Origin: Methylotenera versatilis 301
GTDB taxonomy: Bacteria > Pseudomonadota > Gammaproteobacteria > Burkholderiales > Methylophilaceae
Direction of reading: 5' to 3'
DNA: 64,000 nucleotides
Assembly (NCBI RefSeq): GCF_000093025.1
Contig: NC_014207.1
Span: forward strand, 1,550,001-1,614,000
Below are positions 10,958 through 19,249 of the stretch, one piece after another. Within the stretch, counting starts at the first letter, position 1. Every line of letters starts with the position of its first letter. The position numbers and the translations under genes were made by a program. Below the pieces are notes generated by a model, which worked only from the letters and a program-made list of their open reading frames with translations, was not told where the DNA came from and searched no databases.

Positions 10958-11367
10958 TTTAAGTCCCCTTTTATAAAATTCCCAATACAACCCTAATACC
11001 GCTAAAGCTAAATACGCTTTGTAGAGTTGCCCACCTGGGTGAAGCAATAAAATCAGCCCGTGTCACCTATTAAATAAAACACATATCAAAAAAACATCTA
11101 TAAATAAAATATCTACGGAGTCTAAAAAAACTTTCCGCATTGGTTTACATTTGATGACAATCATAAGTTGAGTACAATTCTCATAACGGATTACTCTTAA
11201 AGTAGTAGTTTGCCAAACACTAGCCCCTGTTCATTGTGCGCTATATTTTTCCCAGCCAAATACTTCTTAAGTATTACACCTTCAAGATAGTGTTTATTCG
11301 CAATTCCTCTGTTTACTATTACGTCGTGCATATAAGCTAAACAACAGCCTCAAGAAAGCGACGAAAG
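10958..11367. promoter_or_regulatory. divergent intergenic region, permease / truncated haemoglobin
   Basis: This 410-bp gap holds no coding sequence I can support. At 11275-11287 lies TACACCTTCAAGA, an exact copy of the block upstream of the gcvT-like gene, 81-93 bp before the haemoglobin ATG. At 11198-11206 lies the half-site AAAGTAGTAG, also seen before hutG. The region probably contains divergent promoters. Confidence 0.4.
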
Positions 11368-11787
11368 ATGAATATTCAGCCTGTAATCAGTGATACTGCA
11401 AATAGCTCTTTATATGATCTTGTTGGCGGAGAGACTGGCGTTTTAAACCTAGTAAAGGTTTTTTATGACATTGTTGAAACTGAAAATTTTGCTCATAAGT
11501 TGCTTTTATTGCATCTACGCGGCAACGGCTTAGCGCACTCACGTCTAGAACAATTCAACTTTCTTTCAGGGTTCTTAGGTGGTCCTAAGCTATATGTTGA
11601 GAAACATGGCCACTCCAATGTGAGAACCATGCACGAGCATGTAGAGATTAATGCTGAATCAAAAGATATTTGGCTAGCGTGTATGGACAAGGCAATCGAT
11701 CAAGTCGGACTTGAAACGACAACAAAAAACAAGCTAATGCGAAATTTCACCGCTGCGGCAGAGCGCCTTGTGAACAGGTCTGATTAG
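11368..11787 (+). CDS. group II truncated haemoglobin
   Basis: This 139-residue protein matches the group II (trHbO) truncated globin family: LYDLVGGETGVLNLVKVFYDIV at residues 15-36, then FLSGFLGGPKLYVEKHGH with the F-helix region, MHEHVEI, and WLACMDKAI with the conserved Trp of the G helix. Group II globins bind haem and O2 or NO and are linked to oxygen or redox protection. The ATG is preceded by a GAAAG-type ribosome binding site. The DMT transporter gene follows 29 bp downstream on the same strand. The promoter shares a block with a C1 gene promoter, which hints at co-regulation with methylated-amine oxidation. Confidence 0.88.
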   Translation: MNIQPVISDTANSSLYDLVGGETGVLNLVKVFYDIVETENFAHKLLLLHLRGNGLAHSRLEQFNFLSGFLGGPKLYVEKHGHSNVRTMHEHVEINAESKDIWLACMDKAIDQVGLETTTKNKLMRNFTAAAERLVNRSD

Positions 11788-11816
11788 CGATCCAATCTAT
11801 CTGAAAGAGTTTTATT

Positions 11817-12884
11817 GTGAATAATGCCGCTCTGAAACAAGCTCTACATAAGCACTATGCTAGAAACCAACGCTGGGGCTTTATGTGGGCGCTCTGGACA
11901 GCTATCCTTTGGGGCGCCTGGTATGTGCCTGGCACGGCACTTTGGTCTGAACACCCATACGTCGATATTTCAGCGAATCAACAATCGTTAAGATTAGCAG
12001 CAACCGCAGTGATGACCTGGATACATGCCATTACCGTATTTTTCTTTTTACTAGTTTGGAATATGGTGCTAGGTAAGGTTAAAGATTACGGCCGAACGAT
12101 GGTACGTTTTAGCAAAATATCTAAATGGTATGCCCTCGCCTCACTTTGCGGTGGCCCTTTAGCAATATTTGGCTCTTATATGGCGATGGGCTTTGTTGGA
12201 CCTGTGTTTGCTGCAATCTCATCTTTATTTTATCCTGTCATAGGCGCAATTATTGCTAGGCTTTGGTACAAAGAAAAAATCTCGAAACGCGCTGCGATTG
12301 GCATGTGCATCATTATTTTTGGTGGCATAGTGATTTATGGCCCTAGCCTTTTTGGGGAAATGGATGCAAGCAACCCCAATGCATGGTTAGGCTATGTTGG
12401 TGGCATTATGTCAGCGATTGGCTGGGGAACAGAGGGTGCCGTTGCTGGTCGGGCAATGGATGTGTCCGACCCAGATGTTGGTATTCATTGCCGGTTCTCG
12501 TTTGAAATATTATTTTGGGGATTGCTCATATTGCCATTCCTTGCCATATTTACTGACTTACCCATCAAAGCATTGATCGTTGATACGTTTACGCATAGTA
12601 AAGCCATGTTATGGATAGTACTTGCGGCAGCTTGTCATGCTTATTGTTATACGGCTTTTTATAAGAGTTTTAGTTTAATTGGTGTAGGTCGAGGTGAAGC
12701 GATCGGCAATCTATATGCGGTTTTCGCGCTTATTTTCATCGCGGCTTTTACGCTGCAATTACCTCAATGGTATTTCATCGTAGGTTTGTTTTTAACGGTA
12801 TTAGGCAGCTTTGTGATGTTCAGCGAATCAGCTGAGTCAGTTGCAGAGTTGCGCGACAACAGCGATGCCAAAGTATATTCCTAA
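11817..12884 (+). CDS. EamA/DMT-family transporter
   Basis: This 355-residue polytopic protein has about ten hydrophobic helices arranged as two EamA-like halves (for example GGPLAIFGSYMAMGFVGPVFAAISSLFYPVIGAII in the first half and the AVFALIFIAAFTLQLPQWYFIVGLFLTVLGSFVM end in the second). DMT transporters export or import small metabolites; the substrate cannot be predicted. The start is GTG with GAAAGAG upstream. It sits between the haemoglobin gene and two very small genes, all on the plus strand with short gaps, so the four may form one operon. Confidence 0.8.
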   Translation: MNNAALKQALHKHYARNQRWGFMWALWTAILWGAWYVPGTALWSEHPYVDISANQQSLRLAATAVMTWIHAITVFFFLLVWNMVLGKVKDYGRTMVRFSKISKWYALASLCGGPLAIFGSYMAMGFVGPVFAAISSLFYPVIGAIIARLWYKEKISKRAAIGMCIIIFGGIVIYGPSLFGEMDASNPNAWLGYVGGIMSAIGWGTEGAVAGRAMDVSDPDVGIHCRFSFEILFWGLLILPFLAIFTDLPIKALIVDTFTHSKAMLWIVLAAACHAYCYTAFYKSFSLIGVGRGEAIGNLYAVFALIFIAAFTLQLPQWYFIVGLFLTVLGSFVMFSESAESVAELRDNSDAKVYS

Positions 12885-12905
12885 GTATATTCGTCAGGTA
12901 CATTC

Positions 12906-13190
12906 ATGAAGTTACATCACAAAGGATTTCTATTAGTCACCATCTCTAAATCTGGTGGGATTTGGGATCAACAACTCATTGAAAAAGTGTTTTCTGAGTA
13001 TGATGAGTCTGGTGACTTCAGGGAAAAAACCATACGCATTGCTCTAGATGAACTAGCTGCAGCTGGATTGATAAAGCGTATTGAGAATAAACTAGAAACA
13101 AAAAATGGTATAGCAAAGCTGCTGTTTAAATACCAAGTTTCAGATTTTGGAATAACCAGAATGGTAGATACTGGACTACTTCTACCTTAG
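12906..13190 (+). CDS. small winged-helix-like protein
   Basis: This is a 94-residue protein I do not recognise by name. Its pattern of three helices and a beta hairpin (IRIALDELAAAGLIKRIENKLETKNG followed by LLFKYQVSDFGITRMVDTGLL) resembles a winged-helix domain of the kind seen in small transcription factors. No membrane segment or signal is visible. It begins 22 bp after the DMT transporter and is followed 15 bp later by a 38-codon gene. It could regulate the transporter or be a partner protein. Confidence 0.55.
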   Translation: MKLHHKGFLLVTISKSGGIWDQQLIEKVFSEYDESGDFREKTIRIALDELAAAGLIKRIENKLETKNGIAKLLFKYQVSDFGITRMVDTGLLLP

Positions 13191-13204
13191 CAAAAGGAAT
13201 TGAG

Positions 13205-13321
13205 ATGAGTGAGTTTTGGGGTTATGTGGGTGCTGATATTTTAGCAATATTGGTGATTGGTGGTGTAAGCTTTATCTGTTTAATTTGTGCCAGAGTATTT
13301 GTTTCCAACTACGGAGAATAG
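13205..13321 (+). CDS. 38-residue single-span membrane protein
   Basis: A short frame begins at ATG 13205 and ends at TAG 13321, with AAAAGGAAT seven bases before the start. The product is MSEFWGYVGADILA followed by a strongly hydrophobic stretch, ILVIGGVSFICLICARVFV, and a short polar tail, so it looks like a single transmembrane helix. It directly follows the small winged-helix gene, and the reading frame and ribosome binding site are both good. I infer a small membrane subunit or regulator of the neighbouring DMT transporter. No family is recognised. Confidence 0.55.
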   Translation: MSEFWGYVGADILAILVIGGVSFICLICARVFVSNYGE

Positions 13322-13369
13322 CGGCACTCAAAGTGCTACTATTCCAAGCACCGATATTCAACAGACAAC

Positions 13370-14539
13370 TTAAACCTCGTAGCTTATAAACTCAGTGACT
13401 TCCAAGCCGAATCCAGCCATGCTTGGAATCTTACGAGGCTCTGCCATCAGGCGCATTTTTACCACTCCCAAATCTCGTAATATCTGCGCACCAATCCCAT
13501 AATCTTTAAGCGTATATTGATTGCTAACTGGTTGACCTGCTGATTTGATTGCATGAACCATATCCTCACTTTCTTCTTGTCGTCTAAGCATAACTATGAC
13601 GCCAGACTCTGCTTTGCTAATGTGCTCCATCGCATGCGGCAAACTCCAGCTGTGGCTCTTACTACTTGCATCTAACAAATCAATTAAAGTTAAAGGCTCA
13701 TGCACTCTCACAAGCACACTTTGACTAGCGCTTACATTACCTTTTACAAGCGCCAAATGTGTTTCGTTGGCGGTGGCATCATTAAACGCTATTAGTTTAA
13801 ACTCACCGTAAGCTGTTTCGATGTTGCGTTCAGCCACTCTAGTCACCAGACGTTCAGTCTGGCTTCTATAACTAATTAAGTCGGCAATCGTACCCACTTT
13901 CAAATCATGCTTTGCTGCAAACTCAAGTAAGTCTGGCAGCCTTGCCATTTCGCCGTTATCTTTCAATATTTCGCAGATCACAGCGGCAGGCTCAAGATCA
14001 GCAAGTTTAGCAATGTCACAGCCTGCTTCTGTATGCCCTGCTCGTACCAACACGCCACCTTTTTGTGCGATTAAAGGAAATACATGGCCAGGGCTGACAA
14101 TGTCGACTGGTCGAGCATTTACATCGACTGCGGTTTGGATGGTATGCGCCCTATCTGCCGCTGAAATACCAGTAGTCACACCTTCAGCAGCTTCAATGGA
14201 AACAGTGAAGTTGGTACCCATCTTGGTACCATTTTTAGTTACCATAGGCTCAAGATTAAGCTGCTTGCCACGTTCTTCGGTCAGCGTTAAACAAATTAAG
14301 CCGCGTCCATGTTTAGCCATAAAGTTGATATCAGATGGCGTCACGAACTGCGCCGCCATGACTAAGTCGCCTTCATTCTCTCGATCTTCATCATCCAGCA
14401 GCACTACCATACGGCCTTGGCGCATTTCCTCAATGATTTCAATCATTGGGCTAATAGTGACGATAGGTTTTTCCAATAACTCAAACGAAGGAATCGTATT
14501 GACTTGCTCTAAATATTTTAGGTTAACAATGTTATTCAT
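13370..14539 (-). CDS. ribB: RibBX: DHBP synthase with degenerate GTP cyclohydrolase II domain
   Basis: The N-terminal half (about residues 32-235) is 3,4-dihydroxy-2-butanone-4-phosphate synthase, which converts ribulose 5-phosphate to the four-carbon riboflavin precursor. It shows DDEDRENEGDLVMAA, HGRGLICLTL and RAGHTEAGCD. The C-terminal half aligns with GTP cyclohydrolase II but lacks the zinc cysteines (the VRVHEPLTLIDLL segment replaces the usual Cys-containing one), so that activity should be absent. This matches the RibBX type known from proteobacteria. The ATG at 14539 gives a roughly 30-residue leader; an internal ATG at 14446 would match shorter relatives. The gene follows folE2 by 9 bp, so the two form one unit. 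Confidence 0.88.
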   Translation of the reverse strand: MNNIVNLKYLEQVNTIPSFELLEKPIVTISPMIEIIEEMRQGRMVVLLDDEDRENEGDLVMAAQFVTPSDINFMAKHGRGLICLTLTEERGKQLNLEPMVTKNGTKMGTNFTVSIEAAEGVTTGISAADRAHTIQTAVDVNARPVDIVSPGHVFPLIAQKGGVLVRAGHTEAGCDIAKLADLEPAAVICEILKDNGEMARLPDLLEFAAKHDLKVGTIADLISYRSQTERLVTRVAERNIETAYGEFKLIAFNDATANETHLALVKGNVSASQSVLVRVHEPLTLIDLLDASSKSHSWSLPHAMEHISKAESGVIVMLRRQEESEDMVHAIKSAGQPVSNQYTLKDYGIGAQILRDLGVVKMRLMAEPRKIPSMAGFGLEVTEFISYEV

Positions 14540-14548
14540 CTTTTACTC

Positions 14549-15424
14549 TCAATAGCCACTTTCGCTTGAAACACATGGACTTACAGACATAGTCTCATGT
14601 GGTTTAGCAGGTTTACCTTCCATACTTACTGCCTGCTCACTTGATATACATGCATAAGCGGAATGGTTATGTATAGACTCAAAATTCTCACATTCAATTA
14701 CATAGCTTTTTACGCGTGCATCATTTTTAAATACGGTCGCAATGTCTCTCACCATATCTTCTACAAATTTTGGATTGTCGTATGCCAGTTCTGTCACATA
14801 TTTCTCGTCTGGTCGTTTAAGAAGCCCGTAAAGTTCAGAAGATGCTTGCGCTTCAACCATCTTGATCATATCTTCAAGCCACATAAACTCTTTTAAGGCG
14901 ATAGTAATAGTGACGTGGGAGCGCTGGTTGTGAGCGCCGTAAGCTGAAATCTTTTTAGAGCATGGGCAAAGACTGGTGACGGGAATTAACACCTTCACTT
15001 TTACATCATGTTTGCCATTTTTGATCTCGCCAATTAAAGTAACTTCATAATCTAGTAAACTTTTAACACCAGAAACTGGCGCAGATTTATTGATGAAATA
15101 TGGGAAAGTCATTTCGATATGACCAGATTTCGCTTCCAATCTTATCGCCATTTCTTGCAAGATACTCTTGAAACTCTCTACCGATATTTCACGCTCATTT
15201 TCATTGAGTATCTCGACAAAACGAGACATATGCGTGCCTTTAAAATGCTTAGGCAAGTGCACGTACATATTAAACATTGCAACAGTGTGCTGAGCACTGC
15301 CAGCCTTATCTTTTACAATAACTGGATGACGTATTCCACGAATACCTACTTTATCAATCGCAAGTTGGCGAGTGTCTGCTAAGTTTTGTACATCTTGTAA
15401 TGAAAAATCTATAGGCAAATTCAT
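14549..15424 (-). CDS. folE2: GTP cyclohydrolase I, FolE2 type
   Basis: This 291-residue protein is of the FolE2 (COG1469) family, a metal-dependent GTP cyclohydrolase unrelated in fold detail to FolE. It makes dihydroneopterin triphosphate for folate. Family markers are [10 protein letters not shown] near residue 27, [21 protein letters not shown] near 51, [22 protein letters not shown] near 149 with the metal-binding Cys, and a C-terminal [12 protein letters not shown] segment. FolE2 often replaces FolE under zinc limitation. In a C1 specialist, pterin supply (folate and possibly methanopterin) matters for formaldehyde handling. It is upstream of ribBX, and both enzymes feed cofactors from GTP or pentose. 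The ATG has AGAAAGTAG upstream. Confidence 0.92.
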   Translation of the reverse strand: MNLPIDFSLQDVQNLADTRQLAIDKVGIRGIRHPVIVKDKAGSAQHTVAMFNMYVHLPKHFKGTHMSRFVEILNENEREISVESFKSILQEMAIRLEAKSGHIEMTFPYFINKSAPVSGVKSLLDYEVTLIGEIKNGKHDVKVKVLIPVTSLCPCSKKISAYGAHNQRSHVTITIALKEFMWLEDMIKMVEAQASSELYGLLKRPDEKYVTELAYDNPKFVEDMVRDIATVFKNDARVKSYVIECENFESIHNHSAYACISSEQAVSMEGKPAKPHETMSVSPCVSSESGY

Positions 15425-15501
15425 ATGTATCTACTTTCTAAAATTACTTTATTCATACCAATCGCTTGAATAATGTACTGAGATGCAATTTAAAAACACT
15501 T

Positions 15502-15551
15502 AAAAAGAAGGAGGCAAGTGCAAACCCAATATGTAAACTGCTTGCCTCCTT
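15502..15551 (-). terminator. intrinsic terminator of the small-subunit permease operon
   Basis: The arms AAGGAGGCAAG (15508-15518) and CTTGCCTCCTT (15541-15551) form an 11-bp stem, followed on the minus strand by CTTTTTAAG. It lies downstream of the last gene of the 15.7-19.1 kb cluster and before folE2, so it probably separates the two transcription units. Confidence 0.8.
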
Positions 15552-15696
15552 TAAGGTTGCTACTCAACGTAAGGTTAGGAGATGACTTATCGTCAAACTT
15601 ACGTAATACATTCTCATTCTTGGCTGCTTTCTTAACAATTCTCTTTAAGTACTACTACGTTTGGGTAGGTATGCCAAACAAGCGCTAACGCGTTAA

Positions 15697-15987
15697 TTAA
15701 TGCTCGCTTGAAAATATTTCCATGCGATATTTCGCCCAATAATAGGCATCTAAGATAGAAATCGCATAGATGAAAATTCCACCGGATAACTTGCCTATCA
15801 TCGAAATATGCGGTTGCGCTAAGTTGAAGGTAATAAGCCCGAGAATAATCATAAAACACGCCATAAAGAAACCTCGTTTAGGTGCATTATTGATTACCTG
15901 CCCCATGCCTGGCAGGAAAATAGCGACAAGTAATACCAGTTTTGCGTCTAAAGGTTTTTGTATGGTTTGGTTATCGGTAGTTGTCAT
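15697..15987 (-). CDS. small membrane protein, last gene of the permease cluster
   Basis: This 96-residue protein has about three hydrophobic segments (LVLLVAIFLPGMGQVI, GFFMACFMIILGLITF, LSGGIFIYAISILDAYYWA). The FLPGMGQ...KRGFF pattern and the final IYAISILDAYYWAK resemble small proteins of the TM2/DUF5683-like kind, but I cannot assign a family firmly. The ATG has AAAAAGGCAATCT before it. It follows the anchored 230-residue protein by 11 bp, so it is part of the same minus-strand unit. The role is unknown. Confidence 0.65.
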   Translation of the reverse strand: MTTTDNQTIQKPLDAKLVLLVAIFLPGMGQVINNAPKRGFFMACFMIILGLITFNLAQPHISMIGKLSGGIFIYAISILDAYYWAKYRMEIFSSEH

Positions 15988-15998
15988 AGATTGCCTTT

Positions 15999-16691
15999 TT
16001 ATGCCGCTTGATTTTTTAGGACTGTTACTGAGTTATCTATACCTTTTTCTATACTTTGACGTATAGCGACAGCCTGCTTTAATAAAGCTTCTACTACATC
16101 TCTAGAAATAGGCGTGTTTTCGTAAATAGCATTTCGCATGATGAGGTATTCGCCCCGCTCAGCCTGTTTAACCATATAAGTCAACCTAGTGAAGTTAGGC
16201 ATGATCAATAACTCCTTCATATTTGCATCGGCAAAGAGTTGTGGAGTGATAGTGTTAATTAACGCCAAAGCAACTGCTTGATGTTGATATTTAAGAATGG
16301 CATGTTGTGGCCAATTTGCTGGAATAGCTAAGTTTTCGTTCCATTGCCATGAAGGGCTATAGAACTCGTTATTAGAAGGCCTAACGATGAAATCTAAGGT
16401 GCCAGCACTTTGCAGGTTCGCTTCCACCTTAATGAGAAGCCATAGTGGGGGCACTTTTCGCCAGCCCAGTGTATCTTCTACAATACTCAGCGACACCTTA
16501 TAACCGTCGTAATCACCTTCAAGTACTGGTAAATTTGCTTTGTCTAAACGTTGCTGCGCATTTGTCACTAATGGTGAACACTCGTCAAAGATCCGACCTC
16601 TAGCATCGGCCTTGTAACGTACTGCATGACTATATTTGCGATATAGCATCACAGTCATCACAATGAGTAATAGTAAAACGACTATATTCAT
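15999..16691 (-). CDS. membrane-anchored protein of unknown function, permease cluster
   Basis: This is a 230-residue protein with one N-terminal hydrophobic helix (MNIVVLLLLIVMTVMLYRK) and a soluble remainder with no cysteine-rich or catalytic motif I recognise. I chose the ATG at 16691 because the membrane helix begins there and AAGGCT lies just upstream; a longer frame from 16778 would overlap the permease and a hairpin. The gene lies between the APC permease and a small membrane protein. A structural or sensing role beside the transporter is possible but unproven. Confidence 0.6.
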   Translation of the reverse strand: MNIVVLLLLIVMTVMLYRKYSHAVRYKADARGRIFDECSPLVTNAQQRLDKANLPVLEGDYDGYKVSLSIVEDTLGWRKVPPLWLLIKVEANLQSAGTLDFIVRPSNNEFYSPSWQWNENLAIPANWPQHAILKYQHQAVALALINTITPQLFADANMKELLIMPNFTRLTYMVKQAERGEYLIMRNAIYENTPISRDVVEALLKQAVAIRQSIEKGIDNSVTVLKNQAA

Positions 16692-16704
16692 ATTAAGCCT
16701 TATG

Positions 16705-16730
16705 TGGCAGCGGGGTTTAAGCCGCTGCCA
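16705..16730 (-). other. hairpin between the permease and the anchored protein
   Basis: TGGCAGCGG (16705-16713) and CCGCTGCCA (16722-16730) form a perfect 9-bp stem just before the ribosome binding site of the downstream gene. There is no T-run, so it may be a message-processing or attenuation structure rather than a terminator. Confidence 0.5.
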
Positions 16731-16753
16731 ATGGTTTACATCACTTGATAAGG

Positions 16754-18148
16754 CTAATAACCTTTTGGACGAGGCCAAGGCATCGTGAATTGGTCCGCGC
16801 GTTTTACAAACTTATAACGACGCAATACAAACCAGATGGATGCCAAGATATAGAACGCCATGATTGATAACAGTGAAGCACCATAACCCAAGAATGTTGC
16901 AAAATAAGTTGCGCAACACAAGGTTAGCAATGTAATCGCTGGTATCGGATGGAACGGGTGAATATAACCACGGTGTATCGAACCCAATGGCCACATTTTT
17001 CTGAATTTAATCATGTTAAATGTCATAAACGTATAGCCAAGCAAACCTGATAGGATAGAGAACGTAATCACTTGATCCAACAACCCTGTAAACGCAAACG
17101 AAATCGCGATTGGCACCAAAAATAGTACTGAACGATAAGGCGTGCGATATTTAGGATGGATGGCACCAAAGAACACTGGCATATAACGGTCACGACCTAA
17201 CGAGAACCAAGCGCGTGACGCATCATTGATACAACCATTTGCTGAAGCAATTGCTGCAAACGCTGTCGCCACAAATAACATCAATTGCAGTTGACTGCTA
17301 CCTAACAAGGTTGCCGCATCGTACATAGGCGTCACCGCTTGCCCTAAGTATTGCCAAGGCATCAAACCTGTTGCTACAAACCATGTAATCGTCGCAGCAA
17401 CTAACAAGGTCATCATGCCGCCCATCGTACCAAGCGGGATAGAACGACCTGCTGAGCGAACTTCTTCTGCCGCCTGACATGTACCTTCAATACCCAAGTA
17501 GTACCACATACCAAATTGAAGTGCAGCAACCACCCCTATCCAGCCATAGGGCAAATCTGTAAGCAATGCCTGATGCTGCAATACAACGCCTTGATGAAGA
17601 GGATCAACAGCCAGAAAAAGCACAATTAAAGAAGTAAAGGCAAGGAAGGTAATGACCAAATTAAGCGTCAATGTCGCAAATACACCTCGGTAGTTAAGCC
17701 ATGCCAGAAAAGCTACAGTCAACACCACGAACGGTTTGGTATCAAGGTTGGCATAACCCATCACCTCTGCGCCTGACTTCATTAGGTCACCCACCACCAG
17801 CGCGTCAGCAGCACATAACATGGTGTATGCCATCACTAGGTACAATCCGACGTTAAATGCCATCAGTGGGCCAATAATGTGCTTAGCCTGCGTATACTGC
17901 CCACCTGCAGCGGCCACTGTTGAAGTCACTTCAGAATCGATCATCGCTACACAGGTGTATAACAAACCGATCACCCAACAAGCAATCAGCGAAGCGTAAG
18001 CACCGCCCTTACCTACTGTAAAGTTCCAGCCCATAAACTCACCCACCAACACAATACCAACACCCAAAGCCCATATATGAAATGGATTGAGTACTTTGAG
18101 CATGGCGATAGGCTTACTACTGCTAGTCGTAATTTTCTCTTTAGCCAT
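16754..18148 (-). CDS. APC-family permease, ethanolamine-permease-like
   Basis: This 464-residue transporter has about twelve membrane helices. The region around IWALGVGIVLVGEFMGWNFTVGKGG resembles the first helix of ethanolamine or amino-acid permeases of the APC superfamily. Later come EEVRSAGRSIPLGTMGGM and NDASRAWFSLGRDRYMPVFFGAIHPKYRTPYRS, both typical of the family. Its stop lies just before the anchored-protein gene, and its start overlaps the end of a 60-residue membrane protein gene by one base. The location directly downstream of the N-methylglutamate operon suggests methylamine or a related amine as substrate. That is inference; ethanolamine or an amino acid remain possible. Confidence 0.85.
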   Translation of the reverse strand: MAKEKITTSSSKPIAMLKVLNPFHIWALGVGIVLVGEFMGWNFTVGKGGAYASLIACWVIGLLYTCVAMIDSEVTSTVAAAGGQYTQAKHIIGPLMAFNVGLYLVMAYTMLCAADALVVGDLMKSGAEVMGYANLDTKPFVVLTVAFLAWLNYRGVFATLTLNLVITFLAFTSLIVLFLAVDPLHQGVVLQHQALLTDLPYGWIGVVAALQFGMWYYLGIEGTCQAAEEVRSAGRSIPLGTMGGMMTLLVAATITWFVATGLMPWQYLGQAVTPMYDAATLLGSSQLQLMLFVATAFAAIASANGCINDASRAWFSLGRDRYMPVFFGAIHPKYRTPYRSVLFLVPIAISFAFTGLLDQVITFSILSGLLGYTFMTFNMIKFRKMWPLGSIHRGYIHPFHPIPAITLLTLCCATYFATFLGYGASLLSIMAFYILASIWFVLRRYKFVKRADQFTMPWPRPKGY

Positions 18149-18330
18149 TATGTGCGCTCCTCTTCCATATGAACGCCGTGAACGACATCATCTTCACCAC
18201 CTTCACGTGAGCTCATCAAATATTCTTCGTCGTATTGCGAAGAAATCATAAACGCATCTACTACCATCCAAACCAACATGACCGCTGATATGCTCCATGC
18301 TGCATACACCAGAATATCCCAAAACTTCAT
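18148..18330 (-). CDS. 60-residue single-span membrane protein
   Basis: The product has one transmembrane helix (ILVYAAWSISAVMLVWMVVDAF) and an acidic hydrophilic tail. The ATG is preceded by AAAGGGAGA, and the stop overlaps the permease start, so translation is coupled. The protein is too short for a known enzyme. The coupling suggests a small accessory subunit of the permease. I recognise no family. Confidence 0.7.
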   Translation of the reverse strand: MKFWDILVYAAWSISAVMLVWMVVDAFMISSQYDEEYLMSSREGGEDDVVHGVHMEEERT

Positions 18331-18356
18331 GATATTTCTCCCTTTAAAGTGAGCAA

Positions 18357-18749
18357 CTATTTATTATCGAATTTTTCTCTAATGACTTCGCGGTATTGTT
18401 TATCTGACACCTTCAACATAAAAATGAAGTAGCCAGCAACCACAAGTATGGTGATAATCAACATCATAGGATCGATGCTGTAATCGAACCTGCTGTTAAT
18501 TAACGTTGCAGCTTTTTCAGGGTCATAACCAAGTTTTACCCATTGCTGTTGCTGTATCTCATTCTGACCTAAAGATTCCCAGCTGACTTTTACAACGGCT
18601 GTCGCATTTGCTGCGGCAGCTTCAGCTTTTGCTTCCGCCTTGAATAGCAATGGCACCATTAAACTGGCGTAAACTAAGACTAAAACTAAAATTGTGTCAA
18701 AAATCTGACCGAACATGCCCTGTTTTGGAGGGGTATAATTTTTACTCAT
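18357..18749 (-). CDS. 130-residue membrane protein with two helices
   Basis: Two hydrophobic helices (about residues 14-35, FDTILVLVLVYASLMVPLLF, and 93-115, MMLIITILVVAGYFIFML) flank an alanine-rich then polar loop of some 55 residues. The predicted loop is probably outside the cytoplasm. The ATG has AGGAGAACC upstream. The gene lies between the 98-residue and 60-residue membrane genes with gaps of 9 and 26 bp, in one unit with the permease. No known family is recognised. It may be an accessory subunit of an amine transporter. Confidence 0.7.
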   Translation of the reverse strand: MSKNYTPPKQGMFGQIFDTILVLVLVYASLMVPLLFKAEAKAEAAAANATAVVKVSWESLGQNEIQQQQWVKLGYDPEKAATLINSRFDYSIDPMMLIITILVVAGYFIFMLKVSDKQYREVIREKFDNK

Positions 18750-18758
18750 ACGGTTCTC

Positions 18759-19055
18759 CTAATGGTTGATTTTAGCGGCACGGTTGGCGTCTAGGTGTTT
18801 GAGATCTAGACCATAGATGAAGTCTTTATCTTCTTTGAAGTGCTTGGTCATGGCAAAAACTGATGCCGTATTGAAAAGCATCAACATAAAGCTAGCCACG
18901 TAGAGTACGGTGCGAATGTTATCGTCTTTCACTATGCCTAATATCGCAATTAGCACAAAAATTACAGCTGCCCATAACAATGCAACATCGAACCAAGCCA
19001 TCAGGCAGTCTCGTGTATACATGTCATTCATTCGTTTTTTATTATCATCTCTCAT
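18759..19055 (-). CDS. 98-residue membrane protein with two helices
   Basis: This is the first gene of the minus-strand permease cluster. It has two hydrophobic helices (WFDVALLWAAVIFVLIAILGIV and VLYVASFMLMLFNTASVFAM) and a charged C-terminal tail. The ATG has GAGGAGAG upstream, a strong site. The arrangement of three small membrane proteins in a row before an APC permease is unusual, and I know of no named family that covers it. A role in transporter assembly or in sensing is inferred. Confidence 0.7.
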   Translation of the reverse strand: MRDDNKKRMNDMYTRDCLMAWFDVALLWAAVIFVLIAILGIVKDDNIRTVLYVASFMLMLFNTASVFAMTKHFKEDKDFIYGLDLKHLDANRAAKINH

Positions 19056-19209
19056 AACACTCTCCTCATAATTTTTTTATAAATTGGAATACTTGTGAAA
19101 TAGAACGTGTGACATAAAACCTGTTGAAAGAACGATTACCGTAGTCACCAAAATGGTAGGTTAATTAGGTATCGACATGGGTTTGGTAATAAAGCTATTC
19201 CTCTAGGCG

Positions 19210-19237
19210 AAAAAAATGCGGCTATGGTTAAGCCGCA
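19210..19237 (-). terminator. intrinsic terminator downstream of the mgs operon
   Basis: TGCGGCT (19217-19223) pairs with AGCCGCA (19231-19237) around a seven-base loop. On the minus strand the stem is followed by seven T residues. It lies about 160 bp after the mgsC stop and before the small-subunit permease cluster. Confidence 0.85.
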
Positions 19238-19249
19238 CAAATAAAAAGT

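Noticed and set aside
14013-14555. Plus-strand open frame of 180 codons over ribBX
   Set aside because: Antisense shadow of a conserved enzyme, with a codon pattern expected from the complement of ribB.
15425-15696. FMN riboswitch upstream of folE2-ribBX
   Set aside because: I looked for the conserved RFN-element core but found only the terminator hairpin and AT-rich sequence.
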